In this document: positions 17,588-24,936 of the stretch, in pieces
How positions within the stretch are numbered: the first letter of the stretch is position 1
How the letters are laid out: each line of letters opens with the position of its first letter
NCBI GenBank assembly: GCA_016223135.1
Contig: JACRPQ010000005.1
Location: 1 to 64,000, forward strand
Length of the DNA: 64,000 nt
Direction: 5' to 3'
Origin: Chloroflexota bacterium
GTDB taxonomy: Bacteria; Chloroflexota; Anaerolineae; Anaerolineales; Villigracilaceae
Position numbers and translations under genes: made by a program
The notes under the pieces: model-generated
The model's input: only the letters and a program-made list of their open reading frames with translations
What the model was told of the DNA's origin: nothing
The model's database searches: none

Positions 17588-18499
17588 GTGGAAAAATTAT
17601 TCCGCTGGTTATTTGGAAAACAACCCCAGCCGCCCGCTGAAAAAGCAACGGACATTGCCAGTACTGCCCCGCTGACGGAAGAGCAGTTAAAAGCCATTGT
17701 CAACAGCCAGAACCCGCAGTTCGACCTGCAACAATTGATTGCTGCGGCTGGTCAATCCGTTGGCAAGCAGCGCGAATTGAACGAAGACAGTTTGCTTGCT
17801 CTCACAACCACCATTGCCGGGCACTCCGGCAACCTGCCCTTTGGACTCTACATCGTGGCAGACGGCATGGGCGGGCATCAGTTTGGGGAAGTGGCAAGCA
17901 ACGCCGCCGTCCGCACAGTGGCGGGGTATGTGTTCAAAAAATTCCTTCCTTACTTCTTCCAGATCAAAGCGGATTTGATGGATGAGTCGTTTCAGGAGAT
18001 CATGGCGGCGGCGGTCAACGAGGCGCAGCGCGTCATCCAGCGCGATGCGCCCGGCAGCGGCACCACGCTGACAGCGGCGCTTATCGTCGGGCAGCAGGTG
18101 ACCATCGCTCACGTGGGCGACAGCCGCGCTTACTTCGTTTACCCCGATGGACGCATCGAAACGGTCACACGCGACCATTCGCTGGTTCAACGTTTGCAGG
18201 AGCTGGGTCACATCACTGCGGAAGAAGCGGAAAATTACCCGCATCGCAACGTGCTTTACAAGGCGCTCGGGCAGGGCGACATTCTCGACCCGGAGATCTT
18301 CACCCTCGCTTTTCCCCAAACAGCCACACTGCTGATTTGCAGCGACGGCTTGTGGGGTGTGGTTGCCGAACAGGATATTATCCGCGCCATCAATGAAGCG
18401 CCCAACCTGCAGCGCGCCTGCCAGAACCTTGTCACTGCCGCCAATGCCGCCGGCGGTCCCGACAATATTAGCGTTATCCTCGCTCAACTTATCGGATAG
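17588..18499 (+). CDS. PP2C-family Ser/Thr phosphatase
   Basis: A 303-aa protein starting with GTG behind AAGGAG. An approximately 55-aa N-terminal extension precedes the PP2C domain. The motifs are NEDSL, VADGMGGHQFG, GSGTTLTAAL, HVGDSRAYF, TRDHSLVQ, ICSDGLWGVV and GGPDNISV. All metal-binding Asp residues are visible. It presumably reverses phosphorylation by the kinase encoded 25 bp upstream. It is followed after 2 bp by the J-domain/VWA gene. It is cytosolic; no TM segment. Confidence 0.95.
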   Translation: MEKLFRWLFGKQPQPPAEKATDIASTAPLTEEQLKAIVNSQNPQFDLQQLIAAAGQSVGKQRELNEDSLLALTTTIAGHSGNLPFGLYIVADGMGGHQFGEVASNAAVRTVAGYVFKKFLPYFFQIKADLMDESFQEIMAAAVNEAQRVIQRDAPGSGTTLTAALIVGQQVTIAHVGDSRAYFVYPDGRIETVTRDHSLVQRLQELGHITAEEAENYPHRNVLYKALGQGDILDPEIFTLAFPQTATLLICSDGLWGVVAEQDIIRAINEAPNLQRACQNLVTAANAAGGPDNISVILAQLIG

Positions 18500-18501
18500 G
18501 G

Positions 18502-19989
18502 ATGTCTTCTCAAGAACGGGATTACTACTCGATTCTAGGCATAGCGCGGGAAGCCTCGGCAGAAGAGATCAAACGCGCTTACTTTGAAGCCGCCCAAAAA
18601 CTGCACCCCGACCGCAATAAAGCGGCGGGCGAGACCGAATTATTCCTGGAAGTGCAGCAGGCTTACGAGACGCTTTCCAACCCCAAGCGCCGCGCTCAAT
18701 ATGACGCCACGCTTCCGCCCGAAACCAAACCCAAACTTCCCTACGAATACAGAGTGTTGTACAGCCGCTCCACCCTGGCGCGCATGACAGAGCCCCAAAT
18801 GCTGTATGTCTTTTTGGAATTTCAGGCGCCGCCCGAGGTGCGCGGCTCCCCCGCGCCTCCCTTGAACGTCTGCATCGTCCTCGACCGCTCCACATCCATG
18901 AAGGGCGAAAAGATGGACGTGCTAAAATCCACCGCTATTCAGATTTTACGCAACCTGCGCCCGCAAGACATTCTAAGCGTGGTGGCATTCAGCGACCGGG
19001 CGGAAGTAATCATTCCTGCCTCCTATCACCAGGACCGCGCCCGTCTCGAAGCGCGGATTCAAATGATTCAACCCGGCGGGGGAACAGAAATCTTCCAAGG
19101 GCTCGAAGCCGGCGTCCAGGAAGTCAGGCGCAGTCTGGATTCAGGGCGCTTGAATCACATTATCCTCCTCACCGACGGGCAGACCTATGGCGACGAACAA
19201 CAATGTCTCGAACTGGCGGCGCGGCTGGCTGAACAGGGGATAGGCGTCAGCGCCATGGGAATCGGCGCAGACTGGAATGATATTTTTCTCGACACACTGG
19301 CAACCCGCACGGGGGGAAGCAGCGCCTTCATCGCCCAACCCCAGGACATCAAAAAACTGCTTCTCGAAAAATTCAATGCCCTGGCGCAGGTTTATGCTGA
19401 GGAAGTCAACCTGATGACAACACCCGTGGAAGGCGTTCAACTTTCCTATGCCTTCCGCCTCCAGCCAGACCCGGGTCTGATTCTGGTGGATACGCCTGCC
19501 CTGCGGCTGGGACCAATATTGCAAGATACTTCCACCCAGGTGATTTTCGAGTACATAATTCAGCCAACAGCGGTAAAATCAGAGTCGGTAACTGTTTTGG
19601 ATGGAGCGGTGAAAGTCACAATTCCGGTCGTTCCTCTGCCGGCATCCCCTTTTCGACTTCGCCTCCAGCGTCCCGTCATGGACGTAGCGGCGGCAGATAC
19701 GCCTCCGGCAGAAATCGTCAAAGCCCTGTCCCGTTTGATGTTGTATCGGATGCAGGAACGAGCGCGCCTGGAAATCGAAAAAGGGAATATAGAGGCTGGA
19801 ACCCGCCAGCTCCAAGCGCTTGCCGCCAATCTCATGTCACAAGGCGAGCGCAGCCTGGCAAGGACCGTTACACTCGAAGTGGAACGCATTCAGCAGCAAA
19901 GAGGTTTCTCCGCCGAAGGCGGAAAGAAGATAAAATATGGAACACGCGCTTTATTCCTTGCATCGCCTAAAAAGGAGACAATATCATGA
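18502..19989 (+). CDS. J-domain / von Willebrand A fusion protein
   Basis: Residues 1-70 form a DnaJ J-domain with the HPD motif at 35-37. Residues about 120-300 form a VWA domain with an intact MIDAS: DxSxS at 128-132, Thr195 in GGGTE, and TDG at 224-226. A beta-rich segment and C-terminal helices follow, as in other bacterial VWA proteins. There is no signal peptide. The J-domain implies recruitment of DnaK; the VWA domain implies metal-dependent partner binding. The stop overlaps the FHA gene (ATGA). The fusion within a kinase/phosphatase/FHA operon is unusual. Confidence 0.92.
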   Translation: MSSQERDYYSILGIAREASAEEIKRAYFEAAQKLHPDRNKAAGETELFLEVQQAYETLSNPKRRAQYDATLPPETKPKLPYEYRVLYSRSTLARMTEPQMLYVFLEFQAPPEVRGSPAPPLNVCIVLDRSTSMKGEKMDVLKSTAIQILRNLRPQDILSVVAFSDRAEVIIPASYHQDRARLEARIQMIQPGGGTEIFQGLEAGVQEVRRSLDSGRLNHIILLTDGQTYGDEQQCLELAARLAEQGIGVSAMGIGADWNDIFLDTLATRTGGSSAFIAQPQDIKKLLLEKFNALAQVYAEEVNLMTTPVEGVQLSYAFRLQPDPGLILVDTPALRLGPILQDTSTQVIFEYIIQPTAVKSESVTVLDGAVKVTIPVVPLPASPFRLRLQRPVMDVAAADTPPAEIVKALSRLMLYRMQERARLEIEKGNIEAGTRQLQALAANLMSQGERSLARTVTLEVERIQQQRGFSAEGGKKIKYGTRALFLASPKKETIS

Positions 19990-20495
19990 TTATTTGTTCC
20001 AATTGCCAGCACGAAAACGTACCAGGCACATTATTTTGCGTTGAATGCGGGGCGCAATTGAACGGAGGCGAGGCGCTTACCACCCAATCCATCACCCAGG
20101 ATCAAATCGTGGACGACCTCAAGAAAGCGCCTCCTGTTGTTGAGCCCCCCTCCTCCCCCGCCAATAGCTGGCTTTCCCTGCATCTGATGGACAGCGGCAA
20201 AATCCTGCCGCTTGCCAGCCGCAACGAATTTACCATGGGACGCCTCAGCGAAGGACAGCCCATTATGCCCGACATTGACCTGACGCCCTACCAGGCATAC
20301 GCCTCCGGCGTCTCACGCCTGCATGCCGTCGTCAAACGCGAAGCGGACCGCGTCATCATCATGGACCTGGGCTCATCCAACGGCACCTACCTGAACGGGC
20401 GCCGCCTCGCTCCCCATACCGAAGAAACGCTCAAACACGGCGACGTCATCGCCCTGGGCAAGCTCAAGATTCAAGTGCTGCTCCGCAACATTTAG
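19986..20495 (+). CDS. zinc-ribbon and FHA domain protein
   Basis: A 169-aa protein. An N-terminal zinc ribbon (Cys4, Cys7, Cys18, Cys21) joins through a Pro-rich linker to an FHA phosphothreonine-binding domain. The FHA domain has GR at 85-86, SRLH at 110-113 and SSNGTYLNG at 130-138, the canonical phosphopeptide-contact residues. It is probably the reader of threonines phosphorylated by the operon kinase. Translationally coupled to the J/VWA gene by a 4-bp overlap. Confidence 0.93.
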   Translation: MIICSNCQHENVPGTLFCVECGAQLNGGEALTTQSITQDQIVDDLKKAPPVVEPPSSPANSWLSLHLMDSGKILPLASRNEFTMGRLSEGQPIMPDIDLTPYQAYASGVSRLHAVVKREADRVIIMDLGSSNGTYLNGRRLAPHTEETLKHGDVIALGKLKIQVLLRNI

Positions 20496-20520
20496 ACGGT
20501 TCCACTCGAAAGGCGTCGTC

Positions 20521-20763
20521 ATGCCATACTCGGTCATTGTTCATATTGCGGGTGAACCCTCCGTAGTGGGAGAAATCGAAGACCTTCCCAAGAGTAACGA
20601 TACGATCATCATGCTCAGCAACCCGCGCTTGCGGGATGGCAAAGATGTCCACTATATCGAACCCAATGTGACCAAAGTGATTTGGCCCCTTTCCAAAGTA
20701 TCGTTGATCGAAATCCTTGAAAGCGAAGAAGAAGAAAGCCTGATTGGCTTTGTGAGAGAATAA
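20521..20763 (+). CDS. 80-aa uncharacterised protein in the signalling operon
   Basis: A small, probably beta-rich acidic protein, with strands such as SVIVHIAG and KVIWPLSKVSLIEIL and a Glu-rich stretch (ESEEEES). No motif was recognised. It lies 25 bp after the FHA gene and 6 bp before the response regulator, all co-oriented, so it is a real operon member by context and codon use. Confidence 0.75.
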   Translation: MPYSVIVHIAGEPSVVGEIEDLPKSNDTIIMLSNPRLRDGKDVHYIEPNVTKVIWPLSKVSLIEILESEEEESLIGFVRE

Positions 20764-20769
20764 CCTCCC

Positions 20770-21501
20770 ATGCCTGAAGAATTCGAAAGAAGACGCATTC
20801 TCGTCGTGGACGACGAAGAACGCATGGTGCGCTTCATCCGCATGAACCTGGAGCACGACGGCTTCCAGGTCGTTGAAGCGTTCAACGGCAGGCAGGCAAT
20901 CCAAAAACTGCGCGACACGACGCCGGACCTCGTCCTGCTCGACGTGATGATGCCCGATATTGACGGCTTCGAAGTGCTCGAGACCATCCGTGAAGGCAGT
21001 AACGTGCCCGTCATCATGCTCACAGCGAAGGGTGAAGAAGATGACCGCGTGCGCGGACTCGAACTGGGCGCGGATGATTACATCACCAAACCCTTCAGCC
21101 CGCGTGAAATGGTCAGCCGCGTCAAAGCCGTGCTGCGCCGCACGGAAAGCGCAAGCGGCTCCATGCACGACATCATCGAGGTGGACGACCGCCTCAAAAT
21201 TGACTTTGACCGCCGCGAGGTCTGGCTGGAAGGCAAACTGGTCAAACTGCGCCCCACCGAATACCGTCTGCTCTATCACCTCGTCCAAAATGCGGGCTGG
21301 GTGCTCACGCATGATCAGATACTTATCAAGGTGTGGGGCTATGAATACCGCGACGAACCGCACTACGTCCGCCTCTACATCAACTACTTGCGCCAAAAAC
21401 TCGAAAAGGACCCCGCCAACCCTCAATACATTCTCACCGAGCGCGGCGTGGGCTACCGCTTTGTAGATTTCAAGCGGAAGAAGGAAAAGGAAAAAGAATA
21501 G
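20770..21501 (+). CDS. OmpR/PhoB-family response regulator
   Basis: A 243-aa regulator. The receiver domain has the acidic pair Asp14-Asp15, phospho-acceptor Asp58 ([10 protein letters not shown]), the Thr in MLTAKG and the Lys in ITKPF. The C-terminal winged helix ends in the typical [14 protein letters not shown] and [10 protein letters not shown] charged KRKKEKEKE tail follows. No histidine kinase is nearby. Being last in an operon with a Ser/Thr kinase suggests cross-regulation by Ser/Thr phosphorylation or an orphan partner elsewhere. Confidence 0.95.
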   Translation: MPEEFERRRILVVDDEERMVRFIRMNLEHDGFQVVEAFNGRQAIQKLRDTTPDLVLLDVMMPDIDGFEVLETIREGSNVPVIMLTAKGEEDDRVRGLELGADDYITKPFSPREMVSRVKAVLRRTESASGSMHDIIEVDDRLKIDFDRREVWLEGKLVKLRPTEYRLLYHLVQNAGWVLTHDQILIKVWGYEYRDEPHYVRLYINYLRQKLEKDPANPQYILTERGVGYRFVDFKRKKEKEKE

Positions 21502-21527
21502 TCCTCGTTTTCATACGAATTTTTGAC

Positions 21528-21560
21528 AAAAAGCCTGCGTTTTTCTAACGCAGGCTTTTT
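21528..21560 (+). terminator. terminator of the signalling operon
   Basis: AAAAAGCCTGCG (21528-21539) pairs with CGCAGGCTTTTT (21549-21560). It is a symmetric A/T-flanked hairpin with a T-tract. TATTAT at 21562-21567, immediately after, could be the -10 box of hsp20. Confidence 0.92.
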
Positions 21561-21608
21561 ATATTATGGGCGTAAAAAACCAAAATAATAGTCAAAAAGG
21601 AGGTCGCT

Positions 21609-22049
21609 ATGTCTAACCTGATTCGCTGGGAACCCATGCATGAGATCATGTCCCTGCGGGAAGCCGTGGACCGTCTTTTTGATGATGCCTTTACACGCCC
21701 CCTCTCCCTTAGCGGCGCCTGGTCTCTCCCCGCCGTGGATATGTACCAGACCGATGATGAGATCGTCGTGAAAGCCGCCCTGCCGGGCGTCAAATCCGAC
21801 GAGGTGCAGATCAGCGTCACAGGAGAGGTGCTGACCATCAAGGGCGAGATTAAGCAGGAAGAGGATAAGAAGGATCGGTCCTGGCACATCCGCGAACGCC
21901 GCTATGGTGCCTTCGAACGCTCCATCATTCTGCCTACCGATGTAGTCGCCGACAAGGCGAAGGCGGAGTTCGAAAACGGTATTCTGACCATCACCCTGCC
22001 GAAAGCAGAGGATGTCAAACCCCGCACCATTGCGGTCAAGGCGAAATAA
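21609..22049 (+). CDS. small heat-shock protein, Hsp20/alpha-crystallin family
   Basis: A 146-aa ATP-independent holdase chaperone. AAGGAGG lies 5 nt upstream of the ATG. The alpha-crystallin domain spans about 40-146, with the family signatures AALPGVKSDEVQISV, RRYGAFERSIILP and the C-terminal NGILTITLPKAE. The short IxI-like tail is RTIAVK. It is monocistronic between two terminators. No CIRCE element was seen upstream. Confidence 0.95.
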   Translation: MSNLIRWEPMHEIMSLREAVDRLFDDAFTRPLSLSGAWSLPAVDMYQTDDEIVVKAALPGVKSDEVQISVTGEVLTIKGEIKQEEDKKDRSWHIRERRYGAFERSIILPTDVVADKAKAEFENGILTITLPKAEDVKPRTIAVKAK

Positions 22050-22063
22050 TTCGCCGCATCTCC

Positions 22064-22094
22064 AGTCGGGGCGGAGAATCCCTCCGCCCCGACT
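22064..22094 (+). terminator. terminator of hsp20
   Basis: A 13-bp perfect stem, AGTCGGGGCGGAG / CTCCGCCCCGACT (22064-22076 / 22082-22094), followed by GCTTTTATT. Confidence 0.9.
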
Positions 22095-22103
22095 GCTTTT
22101 ATT

Positions 22104-22214
22104 ACTCATGTTACGCGGTAGCGCGAAATTCTTGTCCTGAGTCTGCCAAAGGGTATCTCGCGTTTTCAGGCGACATAAATGTCGCGCTACGAAGAAACTG
22201 CGTAAGGTGAGTTA
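22104..22214. repeat. dispersed palindromic repeat A
   Basis: Terminal arms ACTCATGTTACGC ... GCGTAAGGTGAGT enclose TAGCGCGA, an insert, then the conserved TCTCGCGTTTTCAGGCGACA and TAAATGTCGCGCTA. It is a longer version of the 80-bp form at 34.5 kb. Non-coding. Confidence 0.8.
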
Positions 22215-22344
22215 GGAGACAAAGATGGAGAGGGGAAGCCGCCCTGAGGCGCTAAGCCAGCCCAGAGGGGGGAAAGAACCGCCCAATCCGGTCAGGCAAA
22301 GTGTTTTTGCCGAAAACAGAGCGTTTTGGGGTAAAATCCGCTGT

Positions 22345-23016
22345 ATGCCAAAACAGCCTGCCAAACAACGTATCATCCTGGTGGACGATCATGAAGTCGT
22401 CCGTTTGGGGTTGAAATCCCTGCTGGAACGCCACCCGCAGTTCGACGTGGTGGGCGAGGCGGCGTCAGCACGCGAGGCGCTCGAGAAGACCGATGCCCTC
22501 AAACCCGATGTAGTGGTAATGGACATCCGCCTGCCCGGCACCTCAGGCATTGAAGCCTGCGAACAAATTGTGGAAAAACACCCGAACGTCAAGGTCATCA
22601 TGCTCACCTCCTACGCCGAGGATGAAATGCTGTTTTCCGCCATTCGCGCGGGCGCATCGGGATACATCCTCAAACAAATCGGCAGCGATGACCTGATCAA
22701 GGCGCTCGAAGCAGTTTCGCGCGGCGAAGCGCTGTTGGACCCCGCCGTCACTCAGCGGGTCTTCCAACAGGTGCGGCGCGCCGTAAAGGAGGAGGAAGCC
22801 TCCGCCTTCGCACATCTCAGCCAGCAGGAAAAGCACGTCCTCCTGCTCGTCTCCGAAGGCAAGACCAACCGTGAAATTGCCAAGCAGTTGTTCCTGGGCG
22901 AAGGTACGGTGCGGAACTACGTCTCCAGCATCCTCTCGAAACTGGGCGTGAACAACCGCGCCGAAGCCGCCGCCTACGCGGTGGAACATAATCTACGAGA
23001 ATATATCTCCTCCTGA
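22345..23016 (+). CDS. NarL/LuxR-family response regulator
   Basis: A 223-aa regulator starting MPKQPAKQR. The receiver domain has Asp14-Asp15, phospho-acceptor Asp60 ([10 protein letters not shown]) and Lys in YILKQIG. The C-terminal LuxR HTH (about 155-215) reads [21 protein letters not shown] and [16 protein letters not shown]. The ATG at 22345 follows TAAAAT by 7 nt without an SD, suggesting a leaderless mRNA. An upstream ATG at 22225 would add a non-conserved Pro/Arg-rich stretch. No kinase is adjacent. Confidence 0.93.
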   Translation: MPKQPAKQRIILVDDHEVVRLGLKSLLERHPQFDVVGEAASAREALEKTDALKPDVVVMDIRLPGTSGIEACEQIVEKHPNVKVIMLTSYAEDEMLFSAIRAGASGYILKQIGSDDLIKALEAVSRGEALLDPAVTQRVFQQVRRAVKEEEASAFAHLSQQEKHVLLLVSEGKTNREIAKQLFLGEGTVRNYVSSILSKLGVNNRAEAAAYAVEHNLREYISS

Positions 23017-23024
23017 CCAACAGG

Positions 23025-23055
23025 CAGAGCCGCAGCAAGCGGCTCTGTTTTTTTT
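23025..23055 (+). terminator. terminator of the NarL-type regulator
   Basis: CAGAGCCGC / GCGGCTCTG (23025-23033 / 23039-23047) followed by a run of eight T. Confidence 0.93.
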
Positions 23056-23058
23056 CTT

Positions 23059-23157
23059 TACCGTACACACAGAAACCCTAAAGGTCTGCTTTCCCTTCGT
23101 GAATTTGAGAACTTCCAAAAAGACCTTTAGGGTTTTTCACGAGAGAAATGTACGGTA
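23059..23157. repeat. dispersed repeat B, copy 1
   Basis: A 99-bp element with terminal inverted repeats TACCGTACA / TGTACGGTA. The internal 15-bp inverted repeat AAACCCTAAAGGTCT / AGACCTTTAGGGTTT is at 23073-23087 / 23121-23135. It is nearly identical to 61139-61236. Non-coding. Confidence 0.88.
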
Positions 23158-23183
23158 GAGAGTTTTTTTGAAAACGTTCCGTT

Positions 23184-24269
23184 TCAAGGCGTGGAGGTGG
23201 CTGTGGGCGGCTCGACGGTGGGAGTGGGCGTTTCGGTCGGTGTGGGGGAAGGCGTGATGGTGGGGGTGTTGCTGGGGGTGGGCGTAGGCGTGAGCGTGAC
23301 GAAGGGCAGTAAATCTATGGGGGTGTTTCTGTCGAGCAGGTCGCGGCGAATCCAGCCGCCCTCGAAAGGACGCAGACTTGCCTCCTTTTGGTTGGGGGCG
23401 ATGAGCAGCCAGGTGTCGCCGTCACTGGTGATCTGCGCCGAGAACCACGGGCAGACGTTCAAACGCACGCCGTTTTCATCACGCAGGTCGAGGATCTCTG
23501 CGCGGTAAGTTTGTCCGGGACCGGAGCGCACGTAAATATTGGGGGATTCAATGGTGATGCAAATACGGATTTCCACTTCAAAGATGGGCGTTGGGGAGGC
23601 GGTGAGGGTTGCGGTGGGCGTGGAAGTAAGAGTCAGGGTGGAGGTTGCGGTGGCGGTGGGGGTTGGGGAGGGTGTGGCTGAGGCGGGGAGGTCGGTGGGG
23701 GTGGGAGAGGCAGGCTGCGGCGGAGTCGGAGGCGGGGTGTTTGTCGGCGTGGGCTGGGGTGCAAGGAAGGTATTCCATCCGAAGGCAAGCAGGAGGATAA
23801 GTCCAATAATTCCCGGTATTCCAAATTTGAGCAGCGCCGGCGGCAATTGGGACACTGTTCTTTGGTAGGGCGTCACTGCGGGCGGCGTGCCTGTAAAGCC
23901 AAGCGGGGTGAGGAGCTTGGCGAAGTTGTCGGCATATTCCCCTTCGGAGAAGTTGACGAAGTTGATGGTGTTGAGCGCGAACGGCACCTCGCAGGCGGCG
24001 AGCATGATGGGGATGATTTTTTTGCGCAGAGAGAGCGCCTGGGTGTATTCCTTGCGCACCCATTCCGACTCGATGGAGTTGGGCGAGAGGACGACGATGA
24101 AATAGCGGCTGGTTTTGATGGCTTCGGGGATGTTGCGCACCCAGTCGTCGCCGCCGCGCAGGTCGGTAATGTCCCACCAGACATCGTAGCCAGCCGTTTC
24201 GAGGTCGCCAGCCAGTTTGCGGACGAAGTTCATGTCTTTGCGCGAGTAACTGATGAAGACCTTTTCCAT
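23184..24269 (-). CDS. TIR-domain membrane protein with SH3-like extracellular domain
   Basis: The start is the ATG at 24269, behind GGGAGAGT. The TIR domain (about 1-125) begins KVFISYSRKD; Glu74 in SEWVRKEYTQAL sits where TIR NADases have their catalytic Glu. Then come a TM helix (about 148-170), a long Pro/Thr-rich tether and a bacterial SH3-like domain (NIYVRSGPGQTYR, about 235-310), and a second Pro/Thr tail. The TIR side is cytosolic and the SH3 side outside. It could be a cell-envelope sensor with an NAD-consuming or scaffold TIR; there is no clear defence partner gene next to it. Confidence 0.88.
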   Translation of the reverse strand: MEKVFISYSRKDMNFVRKLAGDLETAGYDVWWDITDLRGGDDWVRNIPEAIKTSRYFIVVLSPNSIESEWVRKEYTQALSLRKKIIPIMLAACEVPFALNTINFVNFSEGEYADNFAKLLTPLGFTGTPPAVTPYQRTVSQLPPALLKFGIPGIIGLILLLAFGWNTFLAPQPTPTNTPPPTPPQPASPTPTDLPASATPSPTPTATATSTLTLTSTPTATLTASPTPIFEVEIRICITIESPNIYVRSGPGQTYRAEILDLRDENGVRLNVCPWFSAQITSDGDTWLLIAPNQKEASLRPFEGGWIRRDLLDRNTPIDLLPFVTLTPTPTPSNTPTITPSPTPTETPTPTVEPPTATSTP

Positions 24270-24392
24270 ACTCTCCCAACGTTTGGTTTTCTGATTGTGT
24301 TCCGTGCCTGCTCTGCATAATACCATTGCATGGGGGATTTTGGGGATGTTTTTGTTTTCTTGTTTTCTAACTCTCTTCTTACTTCTTGCCTC

Positions 24393-24434
24393 TTGACCAA
24401 AACTGCATTCAGATATAAATTTAAGCCCGCTTAA
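24393..24434 (+). promoter_or_regulatory. marR promoter with palindromic operator
   Basis: TTGACC (24393-24398) and TATAAA (24414-24419) form a promoter. It is followed at once by the perfect palindrome TTAAGCCCGCTTAA (24421-24434). A further half site GGCTTAA lies just before the start codon. The position fits autorepression by the MarR-type protein. Confidence 0.6.
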
Positions 24435-24453
24435 CTAACAAGAAGGCTTAACT

Positions 24454-24897
24454 ATGCCAAAAACGCTCCAAATTTCCCAAACCCTGCGCGAATGGATGGA
24501 CGCTTTCATGCACCGCTCAATGCGCGGCTGGGCGCGCTTTGCCAAATCCACCGGGCTTTCGATGGCGCAGTTCAGCGTGTTGATGCAGTTGTATCACAAG
24601 GGCGCCTGCGGCATGTCCCAAATCAGCGAGCGGTTCGACGTGACGCCCGCGGCGGCGAGCCAGTTGGTGGAAAAACTCGTCCAGGCGGGTTACATTGAAC
24701 GGGCGGAAGACCCGTCGGACCGCCGCGCCAAACTGCTGAAACTCTCCCCTGCCGGCACAAAACTTCTGGAAGAGGGCGTCAGCGAGCGTTACCGCTGGCT
24801 AGACGATCTGGTGCGAAGCCTCTCCGAAGAGGAGCAGGTCAAGGTCGGCGAAGCGCTCGAAATCCTGACCCGCGCCGCACAGAAGATGGAGTCATAG
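24454..24897 (+). CDS. MarR-family transcriptional regulator
   Basis: A 147-aa winged-helix dimer. The features are FSVLMQLYHKGACGMSQIS, recognition helix FDVTPAAASQLVEKLVQAG and the wing ERAEDPSDRRAKLLKLS with the conserved DxR. It lies 39 bp upstream of an ABC exporter pair and probably controls it in response to an exported compound. A palindrome overlapping its promoter suggests autoregulation. Confidence 0.93.
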   Translation: MPKTLQISQTLREWMDAFMHRSMRGWARFAKSTGLSMAQFSVLMQLYHKGACGMSQISERFDVTPAAASQLVEKLVQAGYIERAEDPSDRRAKLLKLSPAGTKLLEEGVSERYRWLDDLVRSLSEEEQVKVGEALEILTRAAQKMES

Positions 24898-24936
24898 CGC
24901 TGAACGCCGCCCACTGAATACTGTATTGGAGTTTCC

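Noticed and set aside
21609-22049. CIRCE/HrcA control of hsp20
   Set aside because: No TTAGCACTC-N9-GAGTGCTAA type element lies upstream.
23184-24897. TIR plus MarR plus exporter as a defence island
   Set aside because: The TIR gene is divergent from marR, with separate promoters, and no nuclease, STAND or cyclase partner is present.
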